Positions 45,664 through 57,125 of a DNA stretch of 64,000 bases are shown one piece after another (position 1 is the stretch's first letter; each line of letters opens with the position of its first letter). Both the position numbers and the translations under genes were made by a program. Under the pieces are notes generated by a model, which saw only the letters and a list, made by a program, of their open reading frames with translations, made no database searches and had not been told where the DNA came from. The stretch is from Coprinellus micaceus (taxonomy: Eukaryota > Basidiomycota > Agaricomycetes > Agaricales > Psathyrellaceae), in assembly GCA_951394405.1 (NCBI GenBank), contig OX596344.1, forward strand, positions 992,001 through 1,056,000, read 5' to 3'.

Positions 45664-47424
45664 ATGGCGTCGCTGCTGTGGTATCTCGTATTTCTGAGCT
45701 TCACGCTCGCATCCCCTGTACTCGCACCCTCTGATGCAATCTGGGCAATGTGCCCCGCGGTCCGCCTCGAAAACTGCCTTGCTCCCCGCGCGACTACGTG
45801 CCCCGCGACCGACGCCTCTCCCGTCTTCAACACCCGATACCGGTCGACCATCGAGATCCTCTGGGGCTGCATGGCCATCATCTTCGCTTCGACCTGGATC
45901 TGCGTTCATCCCAACGTCGCCGGATACAACACCACAAAGTGGCAGAAGCTCTGGAAGCGTGTGAAGCTGTTCGCATTGGCCGTGTTCGCCCCGGAGCTCT
46001 TGGATGTGTTCGCGTTCTTCCAGTGGAAGGGCTGTAGGGAGCTCCACAAGGCGTTTAGGGACAAGGCGATAGAGCTGAACATATGTACGTTGACAAATAA
46101 AATGAGTGAATTTGAACGTTAACCAATATTCACTTCAGCCCTCGATCCCGACGCCAAGGACCCCCCACTGCCAACCCAAGCACCCGAAACCTCCCCGTCA
46201 CCGCATAATTTTTCGGGCCATACCCAATCCGAACGTAAGCCAAGCAGTGGATCCGATAAAGTGGTGAATTGTTGCTGATTGATATGACCAGCTCTCATTC
46301 CCCGTTCGGATGTGTCGCCACAGAAGGAGACCACGTTCATGCACATATTGCACTACCCAAAGCGTGGACTGGGGGTTCTCGCACATGCCATGTTGTCACG
46401 GTTGTACCAGGTCTATCCACAGGAGACGGCTTGGACGCTCACCCACGCGCACTTTGCTCAAATGGGTGGAATTGTCTTCAAGAACCCCCAGAATGCCAAT
46501 GTTGGTTTCAAGCGGCCTGGGGTCTGCAGAGTGGGGAACTTTCAACGCCCTGGAACATATTGGACTGACGAAGACATCAAGAACTTCTTCGCCCTCCGAC
46601 TCACTGAGGCTGCCATCTTGGATAAAAGCAAGGGCAGCGCACTTGCAAAGACCCTTGTCGTGATGCAGGTTCTGTGGTTTGTAGTCCAAACTGTCGCCAG
46701 GGCACTTGAAGGCCTCCCCATCACCCACCTGGAGGTTGTGTGCCTGGCATTCACCCTGTTCAATATTGGGATGTATGCATGCTGGTGGGATAAACCTGTT
46801 AATGTGGAGTATCCCCTGGAGGTGTCCGGTATTCCTGGTGGTGGTTCGGACCCCATAGGTTCCTTTGACAGATGGGTGGCTCCATTACTTGGTGGTTTGG
46901 ACAGCCTTCCAGTAGGCGAATGGACATACTCACCCAAGGCCAAGCTTTATCCCAGTCTTTACTGCTACTCCAGGGGTGGAGGTAGTACTCCCTTCCTGGA
47001 CCTATTTTTTTCATCGATGACTCTTGACGTTGAGAAACAGGTGCTTGGTGGTGCTTTTACCTTGGCAGTTTCATTTACATCAGCCACCTTTGGCGCCCTC
47101 CATGCCATCGGTTGGTCCCTGCCCTCCCCATCTCAAGCTGAGCACATCCTATGGCGCATTTCATGCCTTGTTCTGATGTGCTATCCTCTTGTACCACTTG
47201 TCATTTTCCCATCTGGGGTGCTCGTGTACTGGTGTGTTGGTGACACTGACCACTGGGTATTTGTAGTTTGTTCTAGGTGTGCAGGTTTTGTTTCCTTCCT
47301 CGGCGCTATTGCATACATAGGAGCCCGCTTTATCCTCCTTGTCCTTCCATTCCTTGAACTTCGAGACCTTCCCCCTCTAGCTCACCAAACTGTCTCTTGG
47401 TCCAATTTTCTTCCCCATATTTAG
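45664..47424 (+). CDS. Multi-pass membrane protein, paralogue 2
   Basis: Three exons (45,664-46,084, 46,139-46,234, 46,292-47,424) encode 549 residues. The protein begins with a signal peptide (MASLLWYLVFLSFTLASPVLA), a short Cys-containing outer segment, and a membrane segment IIFASTWICVHPNV. A second helix lies near LFALAVFAPELLDVF and a conserved soluble part (AWTLTHAHFAQMGGIVFK, FFALRLTEA, KSKGSALAKTLVVMQ). About five C-terminal hydrophobic helices end SNFLPHI. Start ATG lies in a good context (GCCATGG). Of the three complete paralogues this one appears fully intact with both introns. Function is unknown; a plasma or endomembrane location is inferred. Confidence 0.85.
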
Positions 47425-50400
47425 TGTGTTTCTTTGCTGTACTTATCTGTTGTCTGATACCTCTATACAGTCACTTTTGTTACATCTGCATCACCTTTCT
47501 GTCCTGACTATCACCACTGTCGCTTGTCTAGGATGTGTATAATCTATATGTCTACTTTGTCTGGTGCAGAGCCCACTGAGGATCCCCCATAGCCCTCGGG
47601 CTACCTGCCATACCAACTCCTTTCCTCTTCAGTGAACAGGTGACAACTTGCATATTAGGCCTCCCTCGACCATCACACCCGCTACACCTACAAAGAAGTA
47701 AGTAAATATGAGTACTGTAATGTTAGGGGTTTCAGCTGTACTTACCTCGGTCATTCGGACTTGACTTATCTCGCTAAACCGTCTCAACTTCGCGTTGAGT
47801 AGCGACGTCCTCGATGGGATCGGCGTCCGGGTTCAGCGAGAGCCCACTGGTAGCGGACGGCTCTCGCGTTCCATCTAGCTCCACTACCTTCCCTGCTTGG
47901 TGTCGGGACGACCAAAGCCTGAACCTAGCATCGTCTCTCGTCGTCCCCATTTCATTCTATTAAAACTCTGAAAGTGCCTCCTCGTACGCTATACTACTGC
48001 CACCTCCTGGCGTGGGCCTTGAGGCATTGGTAGGTACGACCCGTGATGGGGGAGAGGCTCTCAGGAGCGAAGTGTTCGAAGGTCCGAACGACAGAGAACG
48101 AAAGGTCATCGGGACGTTGCGAGGGAAGGCCGTGACCTTCCTCGACATGTCTTCGCTCGAGGATGAAGGAGGCCGTCGCTCCCCCACAGTCTTTTCCTCT
48201 CGGCTTCATCGTGCCCTGTTCCCTCCAGCCACGAGACGTGACTCAAACCTCGGCTAGGTCTCCCTCCCGAGCTCCGCCACATCGTCCCGCCGAACACTGA
48301 AGCTCGACATCCCCATCGTTCGAATGCGCCTGCTCGACACACTTTCCCTCGTGCAGCCCCTCCAATGCTCCTCCCCTCCTCAAGCACATTGGCCTCCGAT
48401 GAGCCACACCGGTGGGTAACCACGATGAGATGGGACGGATCAATGGCGCAGAATACAGCGTCGACCCTGGCCTACGCCACCCGCACCGTTGAGCTCCCAG
48501 CCAGGAGGCGACAGATCGCGAAACACTAAACCTGGGCTATTAGATAGTACGAAGCACGGCGCCGAGGCAAACGGTGAATGGACGAGCCTCAGCTTGGCGT
48601 ACTGGGAAGGGGCTATAGTACCTTCCAAGCAACCCTTCGAAAGACGGATACCACAGCCTGGGCTGCTGTACATCCGCACTGTAGGCCCTCCGCCATATCT
48701 GAACTCAACAGTCGGCTCTGCTAATCGGTCCAGCGCGAGCGTCTGCAGGAAGATTTCCCAATGGTTCCGTCGTATCAAACCAGGTTCGAGTGCGCCCAAG
48801 GGGAAGATGCCCTCGAGGATCTGGGGGAAAGGGAGCGGATGGGCCTTTCGGGTGTCGTAGTGTAGTCAGAATTGCAGGGAGAAGGCAGTCGAGAACCAAG
48901 GAATTACTTCATCGTTCCGCGTTTGTTCTAGGCTGTATACGGGGTACCTGGGCGTCTTTCTGAACCCGGAGGGGGAGTCGACTGCTTCCTCGACGAGACA
49001 TGTCTTCCTGCCCTTGGTCCGTGGAGGCGTTACCGAAGCCAGAAGTCACGGTTATAATCATCGATCTATTTGAACGGTGTTATTATAGCGCAGCCCGACG
49101 CGTAGGCTATCCGACTCCTATCGTCCACGCCGTCTTTTGACTTCCTCTACGCCCTCTGAGTGACGCCGTCAATACGAGTTCCTAGTTTATCAGGCTCATA
49201 ACCACTCACCAGACCGAATCCCGAACCCATGGCGTCCGTCTCAAGCTCCCCGACCCTCGTTGCTCGTCGACCGCGATCCTCCAAAGGCGCAGACGTATGC
49301 CGCATTCTTGGTCGTTGTACCATATGGAGGGATCTCATCCAAAGGGATGGCGTAGTAACCATTGCGGGGTAAGGGCGTAGTTCCGAGAGGTAGGCAGAGA
49401 TGGACCGTGGAGGAGCCATACGGAAGGAGCGAATGCGTTCGTCACAGCGCAGTTCGGCCTTGTAGGGACGAAGGGAAACATGTCGAGAGTCGAGACGGCG
49501 GTTTGGGAGGTAGAATGGCGGAATGCGGAACAGGTTTGGATGGATGGACTGTTGCAGCCCTAGAGATGGAGCGAGCGAAGATTTGTCGCTCTACAGAATG
49601 CTATGCACCACGTTCACACTTTCCGTTCGCATATTCCACCCATTCGTATCGAAAGCCATGTCGGGAGGGCTGAGCTGGGTGCGCCGAAGTCTAGAGACCC
49701 GTCTTAGGCGCTGTGGCTTTGTAAGGAGTATGAATCATTGCCGTTGGGTAGGTTTGGTGGGATAGGCTTGGGGCACGGCTCGACGGCGCTGAGGTGTAGT
49801 CGGTTTGGATGGGTCGCGTAGGAATGGGAGCATGGACGTAGGGAGATGAGAGGCAGGCTCGCCACCGGGCCATCGATTTCACCACTGGGCAGGGAGGGTC
49901 ACGCATTCGCGTCTTCTATGTGCTGTAGCCTTACGGATGAGCTGTAATTTCCATGACAATGGATTGGGGAAGAACTCGCCATAATCCTCTGCATCCACGG
50001 CGCGAGACCCGTCTCTGAATGTAGAATACCCGCCAGATTGGCCTCTATCGACTGGCTGAGAGATAGGGCGTCTGAAGAGGCGACGTAGGGATCGGTTTCC
50101 GACATTGTGGTGGTGGTAGAGAGCAGGAACGACATGCAGGCTGTGGACGCGAGGTTAGGGCTTGCGGTCCAGGGTTGGGGTTACGTCTCCCAAAGCGGAA
50201 GCACTCGCTTGCACCTTCTTCACTCGTCGCACTCATCTTCGACTCGATGGATCCCTCTGCTAAATTCTCTTATGACGAACGTCTCAGCCACTCACTCTCT
50301 ATGTCCCCCACTTGTCCAGTCAGCATCCCGCCTCTCTCGTCTTGCTCTCCAGCGCTGGCCTGCTCCAGTAGCACAAGCAGAGTAACCCTTCAGGCCCAAC

Positions 50401-52880
50401 GAGCGGGATATCCTTCCGCCGTCTGCCCCTGCGCATCGAAGCTGCGAAGCGCCAACTGTTAGGCCGGAACGGTTTAGCTGTAGTGATGCAGAGAGGTTCT
50501 TAGGACCCTAAGGTACGTTCTTGTTAGTGTTCATCGGCGTTGAAATCGTACTCAGGTTCCTCACAGTACTACTAGGATGCTCCTTGGGATGCTTTCGACT
50601 CGCTTCACGCATTCTCCTCGTTCCCCATTCCCTTTCCTGCGACTTGAATCTCAAGCTGGAATCTCCTCTTCCATTCGAGCGCCCGGAAACAAGGCATTCA
50701 TCCCCTCTTCCCGTCGGATACTAGGGCCTCCCTCGCATTCACTCTCTATCCAGTGCTCGCCGCTATGGCGTTGACACTCCTCGTCGCTGACTTGGCGCTA
50801 CCCGCGGAACGATCGAACTTAACGCCCACCCTACCTCAATGTTTTCAAGGGTTCCGACCTGGCGTGGACGTCTATTCAGGGTGTTGAAAGGCGAACTGGA
50901 TGAACGGTTCGGGCAGTGGAAGGAGACGGGTTGGAAGTGAATGCGGCGTTGAAGGGATCTGGAAACGCTCTAGAGATGAAGATGAATTGAGGTGCTGAGC
51001 GAGAGGGGTGATGTAAACACGAAACCCCGTCGAAGCAGGTGCCCTTCGTCCTTTTCGAGCGACGTAACACCGGTCGATGGAGGAAAGGCGGACGCCTTTC
51101 CGCTGAGGTTTCGACTTCGCAAATCTAGTAAGCCCTTCACCACTTCTTCATGTGCACCCCTTCCAGTCTAATTCTGCCACATTCTTGAATAGGGCACTTG
51201 AGACTGACATCCATACCTCCCAAATCCAGAGCTGCATCGTTCCCTCGTTCCTCACAAAATCTTCGGCATCCTTCCGACCCCCAGCCTTCTCAGCGTCCGG
51301 CGGGGCACGTTGGCCGTTGGATCGAGTGGGGGTTGGTTGAAGAGCGAGGTAGCGAGGTAGCGGTTTTCGTCAAGCAGCAGCCGAAGGTCGAACGAAAGGG
51401 CGGGAGCCCCTTTGTTCATTGACGGAAAGGATGTCTCGACACGCTAGGCAGGGCGATCCCCAGTCAGAGCTCTCCCCTCTCCGTATTCTCATACATGCAT
51501 CGATACGCACTGGGGAAGGTCATCGTGCCCTCGCTGCGACGACACTTCAGAACAGGCTCCCGTTTCGGGAAACCCTACTCGTCCACAGCGGTCTTGGTAC
51601 GCCCCTCCTCTCACCCCTTTAATATACCTCCAGCATCATCGATCGGGCGGTTGGGGTGCATGATGTCGAGGCTGGCATGTACCAGCCGGTCGGCCCTAAA
51701 CCCGTCCTGCTGTGTGTGATTGGCCGCTAGAACTTCTTATCACGACGACCGGGGACACTCTGTGAGTGGGCTTTGTACTCCGTTGGCTGGGAGATGGCTG
51801 ATAGCCCTCTGGGTGAGGACAGGTCGATGCTTTTCAGAGCGGGGTAAGGCTCCATTTTTGGGCGGACCGCCTCCACACGGTTCGAACCTGGCGATAAAGC
51901 CTCTCGCTGCAAGCTCGTCGTTTGAACGCAGGACGAAGCTCGGGCATCCGAGTCATCTCGAGCCGATACCATCTCGAGGGCAATTACTTGCGATGGTTGG
52001 ATGATATATGCAACCCTGGTTCAGGGTCGACGGAACCCGCAACGGTCTCCCTCGCATTCTGGCCTCGTAGCCTAGCATGCGAACTGTGTGCAATATACTG
52101 TACCTCTTCAATCTGGACACTCGCTTTCGTCCCTTTTTGCGCTCTCTCTCTCTTCTTTCCGTCCCAGGTCTTAGGAAGGTGGAACGGTCCAGGGACGGCG
52201 GCGTTCATCCCAAGACCATGCACAACGCCCACATACCTCCCGAAGCGGACCGATCTTGGTTGGAGGTATCGACTAATCGCGGATGTCGCGTCGGTTCGGA
52301 GTATTTCCGATGAAATGTGTTGACCTCGAGACGAATCGAGAGTCGCAGAATTTCTGGTGGTTTCGGCGGCGTCTAGTATTTCTCGAATGTGGGTTCGAAC
52401 CGGTGAGTCTATCTTTGCCGACCGGTCGCAGACTTGATGCTCAGCTCTTCTTGCGAGGCCGTTCTGCCTGGCCTTGGACTGTGTCGGGTAGTTGAGAACC
52501 GCACCCACAACTTCGACAGTCCCGGCTCCTTTGTTCAGATTCATGAGTGAGAGGTGTTTCTCTTGCACTGATGGTTGTACTTGCAACTACGCCGAATCCA
52601 TGCACGGTTTTGATATGCATCGGTGGTTCCCAGGTATCTATCCTAAAATACCTGTCTGTCAACATGATTCCGTTCCAGTTCCGCAGTCAACCCTGCCATT
52701 CTTCTCTTCACACCTATTTAAGCGCCCAAGACCGCACAAGACCGCAACGTGCCATGGCGCCGAGTAAGGGGCTGCCATCGATCGAAGGATGCGCCCGTAG
52801 CACAGCTGTATTCATGGATAACCGTTAGCGTCCTCCGACAGTCCGCTGACTCGAGCGGTAGAGTTGGGCGCTTAATGGTC

Positions 52881-52910
52881 GATGTGGATGTGGATGTGGA
52901 TGTGGATGTA
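52881..52910. repeat. GATGTG microsatellite
   Basis: Five hexamers (GATGTG x4, then GATGTA) expand a segment that is a single GGTCGATATGG-like copy in U1 (about 45,433). It lies about 210 bases before paralogue 3. Confidence 0.8.
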
Positions 52911-53118
52911 AAATAAGTTGACACCCCACAGAAGGACGTCCATCTTGTCAGCCATTTCGGGTCAGATGTTGAAGTGGCGTTTGTGGAATGATACTGCGAG
53001 CAAGGCTGTTCGGAAATGAAACTGCTGTGCTGCAATGCACGTGCTTGACACGAGGGTACCAGGCCTTCAATGTTCGACAGATCGATAGCCACTCCTCCTC
53101 AACTCGCCTCCTCCCACC

Positions 53119-54706
53119 ATGGCATCGCTGCTATGGTGCCTCATCCTTCTCAGCTCCACGCTCGCCTCTCCTGTTCTCGCCCCGTCTGATGCAGTCGGCG
53201 AAACTTGCACAGCCGTGACTGTTTGCATCGAAAACTACCTCTGGACACGCGCAACCACAGGCCCTGCGACCGACACCTCTCCCGTCTTCAACACCCGATA
53301 CCGATCGACTATTGAAATTCTTTGGAGTTGCCTTGCGATCATTTTCGCCTCGACCTGGATCTGCGTGCATCCCAACGTCGCCGGATACAACACCACTATG
53401 TGGCAGCGACTCGGGAAACGGCTGAAGCTGTTCGCCCTCGCCATATTCGCCCCAGAGCTCTTGGCGGTATTCGCGTTCTTTCAGTGGAAGGGGTGTCGGG
53501 AAATTCATCGAGACAGAAGGTTCACAGGGCAGTTAGAAAAGCTGAAAGCTTGTACGTGAAACTGTAGTCACCTTTGGGTGATTTTGACCGAAGCATGAGT
53601 TCACAGCAGCACCCGACGTCAACCGCCCACTTACTGATCAAGCTGAGGAGGGGAACGAGGATGATGGGATGGATCCTGAAACAAGAGGCCTCACGGGCCA
53701 TACGTCCCTGAGCCCATCCTGGTCAGCCCGAGTGCTCACCCGACTGCATTCCCTCGGAGCTTCCAAAACTGCGCAATGGACTCTAACACACGTTCACTTC
53801 ATTCAAATGGGTGGCATTGTCTTCAAAGACCCCAGGAATGGCGAGGTTGGATTCAAGCAACCGAAGGAGTGGACTGACAAGCACATCGAGAACTTCTTCG
53901 CCCTCCGACTCACCGAGGCTGCCATCTCCGATAAAAGCAAGGGCAGCACACTTGCAAAGACCCTTGTCATCATGCAGGTCCTGTGGTTTGTGGTCCAAAC
54001 TGTCGCCAGGGCGCTTGAAGGCCTCCCCATCACCCATCTGGAGGTTGTGTGTCTTGCTTTTACATTGTTCAATGTTGGGATGTATGTGTGCTGGTGGGAT
54101 AAGCCAGTGGATGTTGAGTGTCCATTGGAGGTCTCAGGCATGCCTGGTGGAGATGCTGAGCTTGAAATGGGTTTTTGGGAGTGGCTTGGTGCTTTATTGG
54201 GTGGTCTGGACAGCATTCCGGTTGGCAGGTGGGTATACTCTCCTGAAGCCAAACTTTATCCCAGCCTTTACTGCTATCACAAAGACCCAGACGGTGATTT
54301 ATTCCTGGACAAATACTTTTCCAATGAGGACGGTCTTCGTGGTGCTTTCACCTTGGCACTTTCATTTACATCAGCCACTTTTGGCGCCCTCCATGCCATT
54401 GGTTGGTCCCTGCCCTCCCCATCTCCAGCCGAGCACATGCTCTGGCGCATTTCTTGCCTTGTTCTGATGTGCTACCCTCTTGTACCACTGGTCATTGTCC
54501 CGTTTGTTATGCTCCTGGGTGATCATGCTCCCCAGTGGGTGGGCAAAGGTTATGTCTATTGCATGGGATTTATTTCATTCCTTGGGGCTATTGCATACAT
54601 TGGAGCTCGCTTCATACTCCTCATACTCCCTTTCCTGGAACTTCGAGACCTTCCTCCATTAGCTCACCAAACTATCTCCTGGTCCAACTTCCTTCCCCAT
54701 ATTTAG
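53119..54706 (+). CDS. Multi-pass membrane protein, paralogue 3, one intron
   Basis: Exon 1 (53,119-53,551) and a single long second exon (53,607-54,706) give 510 residues. The first exon and the C-terminal 370 residues are close to paralogues 1 and 2: IIFASTWICVHPNV, KSKGSTLAKTLVIMQ, GALHAIGWSLPSPS, SNFLPHI. Intron 2 and the HILHYPKRGL-containing segment are missing. They are replaced by a continuous acidic stretch (EEGNEDDGMDPETRG) leading into ARVLTRLHSL and AQWTLTHVHF. This variant structure could come from loss of the intron-bearing segment or from a diverged exon junction. It appears intact. Confidence 0.85.
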
Positions 54707-56254
54707 CATGTTCCTGGAGCCCCTTATGCTTACACATCATATGACACCTCTCCGACATCTAGTTATCCCAGCGATCTCTTTTACTACACATGTATCGGCT
54801 TGCTGTGACATTTATCATGGCCATCTTTTGTCTAGGATATGCCCAATCCGTACGTCTACATATATCGTTCTTCCTATCTCAATACATCTCCATCAAGTGC
54901 AATATATTCCGCGCTAGGCCTAATGAGCATCACCAAACCTGTTGTAGCACCCCCGTACCACCCTCAGGCTACCGGCCGTATTGACTCTATCCTTCTCGCC
55001 GACTTGCCCCATCATCCCACTTCCCCCACTAGCATTCAGTGAAGACACGAACCCGAAACACCCTTCTGCCCCTCTCTCGGACCCTCTGGTTATATCTCTT
55101 CCGAATATTGGTGAGTATTTCATCGGAACCATCCGATTCCCAAGTTCGTGAGAGGGAGATACTCACACCGACCACCAGTGTGGGCTCATCATGCCCGGTG
55201 CGACAGAAAACATTTGAATAAGCACCCAGGTTCGTTCGTGTTCGGCTACTCCGCTCCGCACAATCCTAATGTTATGCTTCCTGTATCCTTTTACTGCCAT
55301 CGTGTCGAAACACCACCCACACTCCGAGAGCACTTCCAATTTCAGCATCACGAATCGTGGTGCACCTTTCACGGCAGCACGCCTCAGCCCTTGCTGAGGG
55401 CTGTAGCACAGCAGAGCAAGGCTCCCTGATGTTGGGGAGCACGAGCTCGTCAGCGAGTTAACCATATCCCCAGAGGAAAAATGCGGCAGTGAATTCGGGA
55501 GTGCCAGACGAGCCATAGCCATGCACTGCAGCACTTGCGGAGCACAACCAGACGAACAGCAGCGAAAAGTACTGAAGTGGCTGGTACCCTTTCCCTATCA
55601 ACCCATCTCAAACTTCGGCCCTTAAAACAAGTTCCTGTTGGTGTGTACCCACCCAGAGTTCACCCAGGAATCGCCGTTGTTCCACCAGAATCTCTCAAAA
55701 GTATTCCAAGAGCACTCCTCGGGACGTCCTCGTCCTCGATCATCCTTGTTTCCTCCGGTCGCAATCTACTGTCCAAGAGTTAAGGCTGTGATGCTCGAAC
55801 CTTCCTCGAGGTTCCAGGGGGTCCATGCCCCATCGTAGAGTGCTCTCATCGAGCGTATTCGCAAGTCGGCTCGGGATCCCTAGGCAGCAATCCAGTCAGA
55901 GAAATAGGCTTACACCAATGACGAGCGGCGGTGAGGGCGTGGAAGGAGCCTCTGAGGGGAGGGAGAGAATGGAAGAGCATGGTGGTCGAGACTGAGAGAA
56001 CTCGCACTCGAAGGGCAGATGCAGATGGGACCAAGGCAGGCACGGAGGGTGGCAGAGAGGCGTCGTGAAGTTGTGAGGGAGGAAGCAAGTGTTTGATGGA
56101 GGGAGGGATCAAGGCGGAGATTGAGAGAAATCAGTGGTTTGTGCCACATCGAAGAGTGCCGGTGAGGGAGGACAACAGAATGTGACGATAGCCACTCACG
56201 AAAAGGCGATTGGGGGACGTGAGTGAAGGTCGAAAGGGCAATGAGCCAAATTTT

Positions 56255-56470
56255 GTTTAGCAACGATTTGACCGCTATCGGACCAAAGCTGTCGTGATGT
56301 GCGCCATTCTTTCCATTTCAGCCGTACGTTGACGTCATTCGTACGCCCTCTTCCTTCCCTTCACTCTCATCCTGCTCTCCTTTCCTCCGCTGACCCCTGC
56401 CCAATACTGCCGTACCCGCTTTTTCTCTCTACCCGCTCAGCCCCTCAGTTGTCCTCCTGTACCCTGAACG
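56255..56470 (+). promoter_or_regulatory. Conserved CRE-containing promoter block, U3
   Basis: TGACGTCA lies at 56,330-56,337 with the same flanks as in U0 and U1, followed by CT-rich sequence leading into the F-box-like frame. Confidence 0.45.
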
Positions 56471-56474
56471 TCCC

Positions 56475-57125
56475 CAATCCACCCTCACGCCCATCTTCCA
56501 AGCCCACCCCACCCCCAGAACTTCGTCAACCACAACACACCGCGTATCCGAGGCCACAACACGCCTCACCAATCAAACCCATCCCTCCACGCTCCCTCGA
56601 TTTATCAATTCACGATCTTGAAGGTCTCGCCCTACCACGCCGTAGGAGCTGATGCTCAAGACACAGACGCACTATACGACATATCCATTCGCTCAACACC
56701 GACGCTAGTGAGGGCCAGGTCGGAGGAGTGCCGCAGCGGCACATGAACAGAAGGTGTTGAAGGCGACCAGAGGGCGTGCTATAGCATATAGGTGGGCTTC
56801 TATCCTTGTTGGTTTATCGCCATCGGAGGCTCATCCCCGTGCCCCCTACAGGCACTTGACTAGCCTTCACCGCCGTTGCCCTCCAGCAGGCACAAACCCA
56901 CCCACGCATCTTCGACTTCCTGTAGAAGTGGTGATACGTATATTGTAACTGAATGCACTTACCGTATCCTCCCCTCCCAGCTCACGGATGACGCCCTATT
57001 TCGACCACAGCGAGACCAGCCGCCCAGTCGACAGTGACGACTTCACCCACCAGCGCCACCCTCCAACAGCTTCCAAACCCAAAAGCTGCGTTTCTGGCAA
57101 CATTGACTCACCGACTCCCAAGACG
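56475..57125 (+). pseudogene. F-box-like gene relic (U3, best copy)
   Basis: The frame 56,754-56,948 ends in LRLPVEVVIRIL (56,910-56,945), which matches the start of an F-box (LPxEVLxxI). That domain binds Skp1 and recruits targets for ubiquitination. A stop follows directly, or a GTAACT donor with an acceptor near 56,982, after which LTDDALFRP reads in another frame. The upstream part (56,475-56,652) is Pro-rich and ends LHDLEG-like before a stop. Agaricomycetes have many F-box genes of this layout, but this copy has no clear complete frame. Confidence 0.35.

Larger units (their letters stand above)
13019..47650. repeat. Tandem unit U1, split by insertions
   Basis: U1 starts with the same bases as position 1 and ends after the membrane gene at 45,664-47,424. 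Removing the 14.8-kb element (15,624-30,423) joins sequences that are contiguous in U0 near 2,340. A second set of insertions occupies most of 33,985-42,560. Remaining backbone pieces are 13,019-15,623, 30,424-34,157, about 35,020-35,118 and 42,548-47,424. At about 47,650 the next unit begins mid-way, at a block equivalent to about 2,850 of U0. Confidence 0.75.
47425..55483. repeat. Tandem unit U2, 5'-truncated
   Basis: After the 3' flank of paralogue 2 (to about 47,640) the sequence jumps to a block equivalent to about 2,850 of U0 (TGTACTTACCTCGGTCATTC) and then follows the unit order to the gene at 53,119-54,706 and its 3' flank. The first quarter of the unit, including the CRE block, is absent. 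The 5.4 kb before the gene hold scattered short frames only; the FNDRLTHS-like frame is diverged near 50,246. I see no other supported gene. Confidence 0.65.

Noticed and set aside
45664..47424. Naming the membrane proteins as transporters or receptors
   Set aside because: The helix pattern alone does not identify a transporter fold and I know no characterised member; calling a function would be invention.
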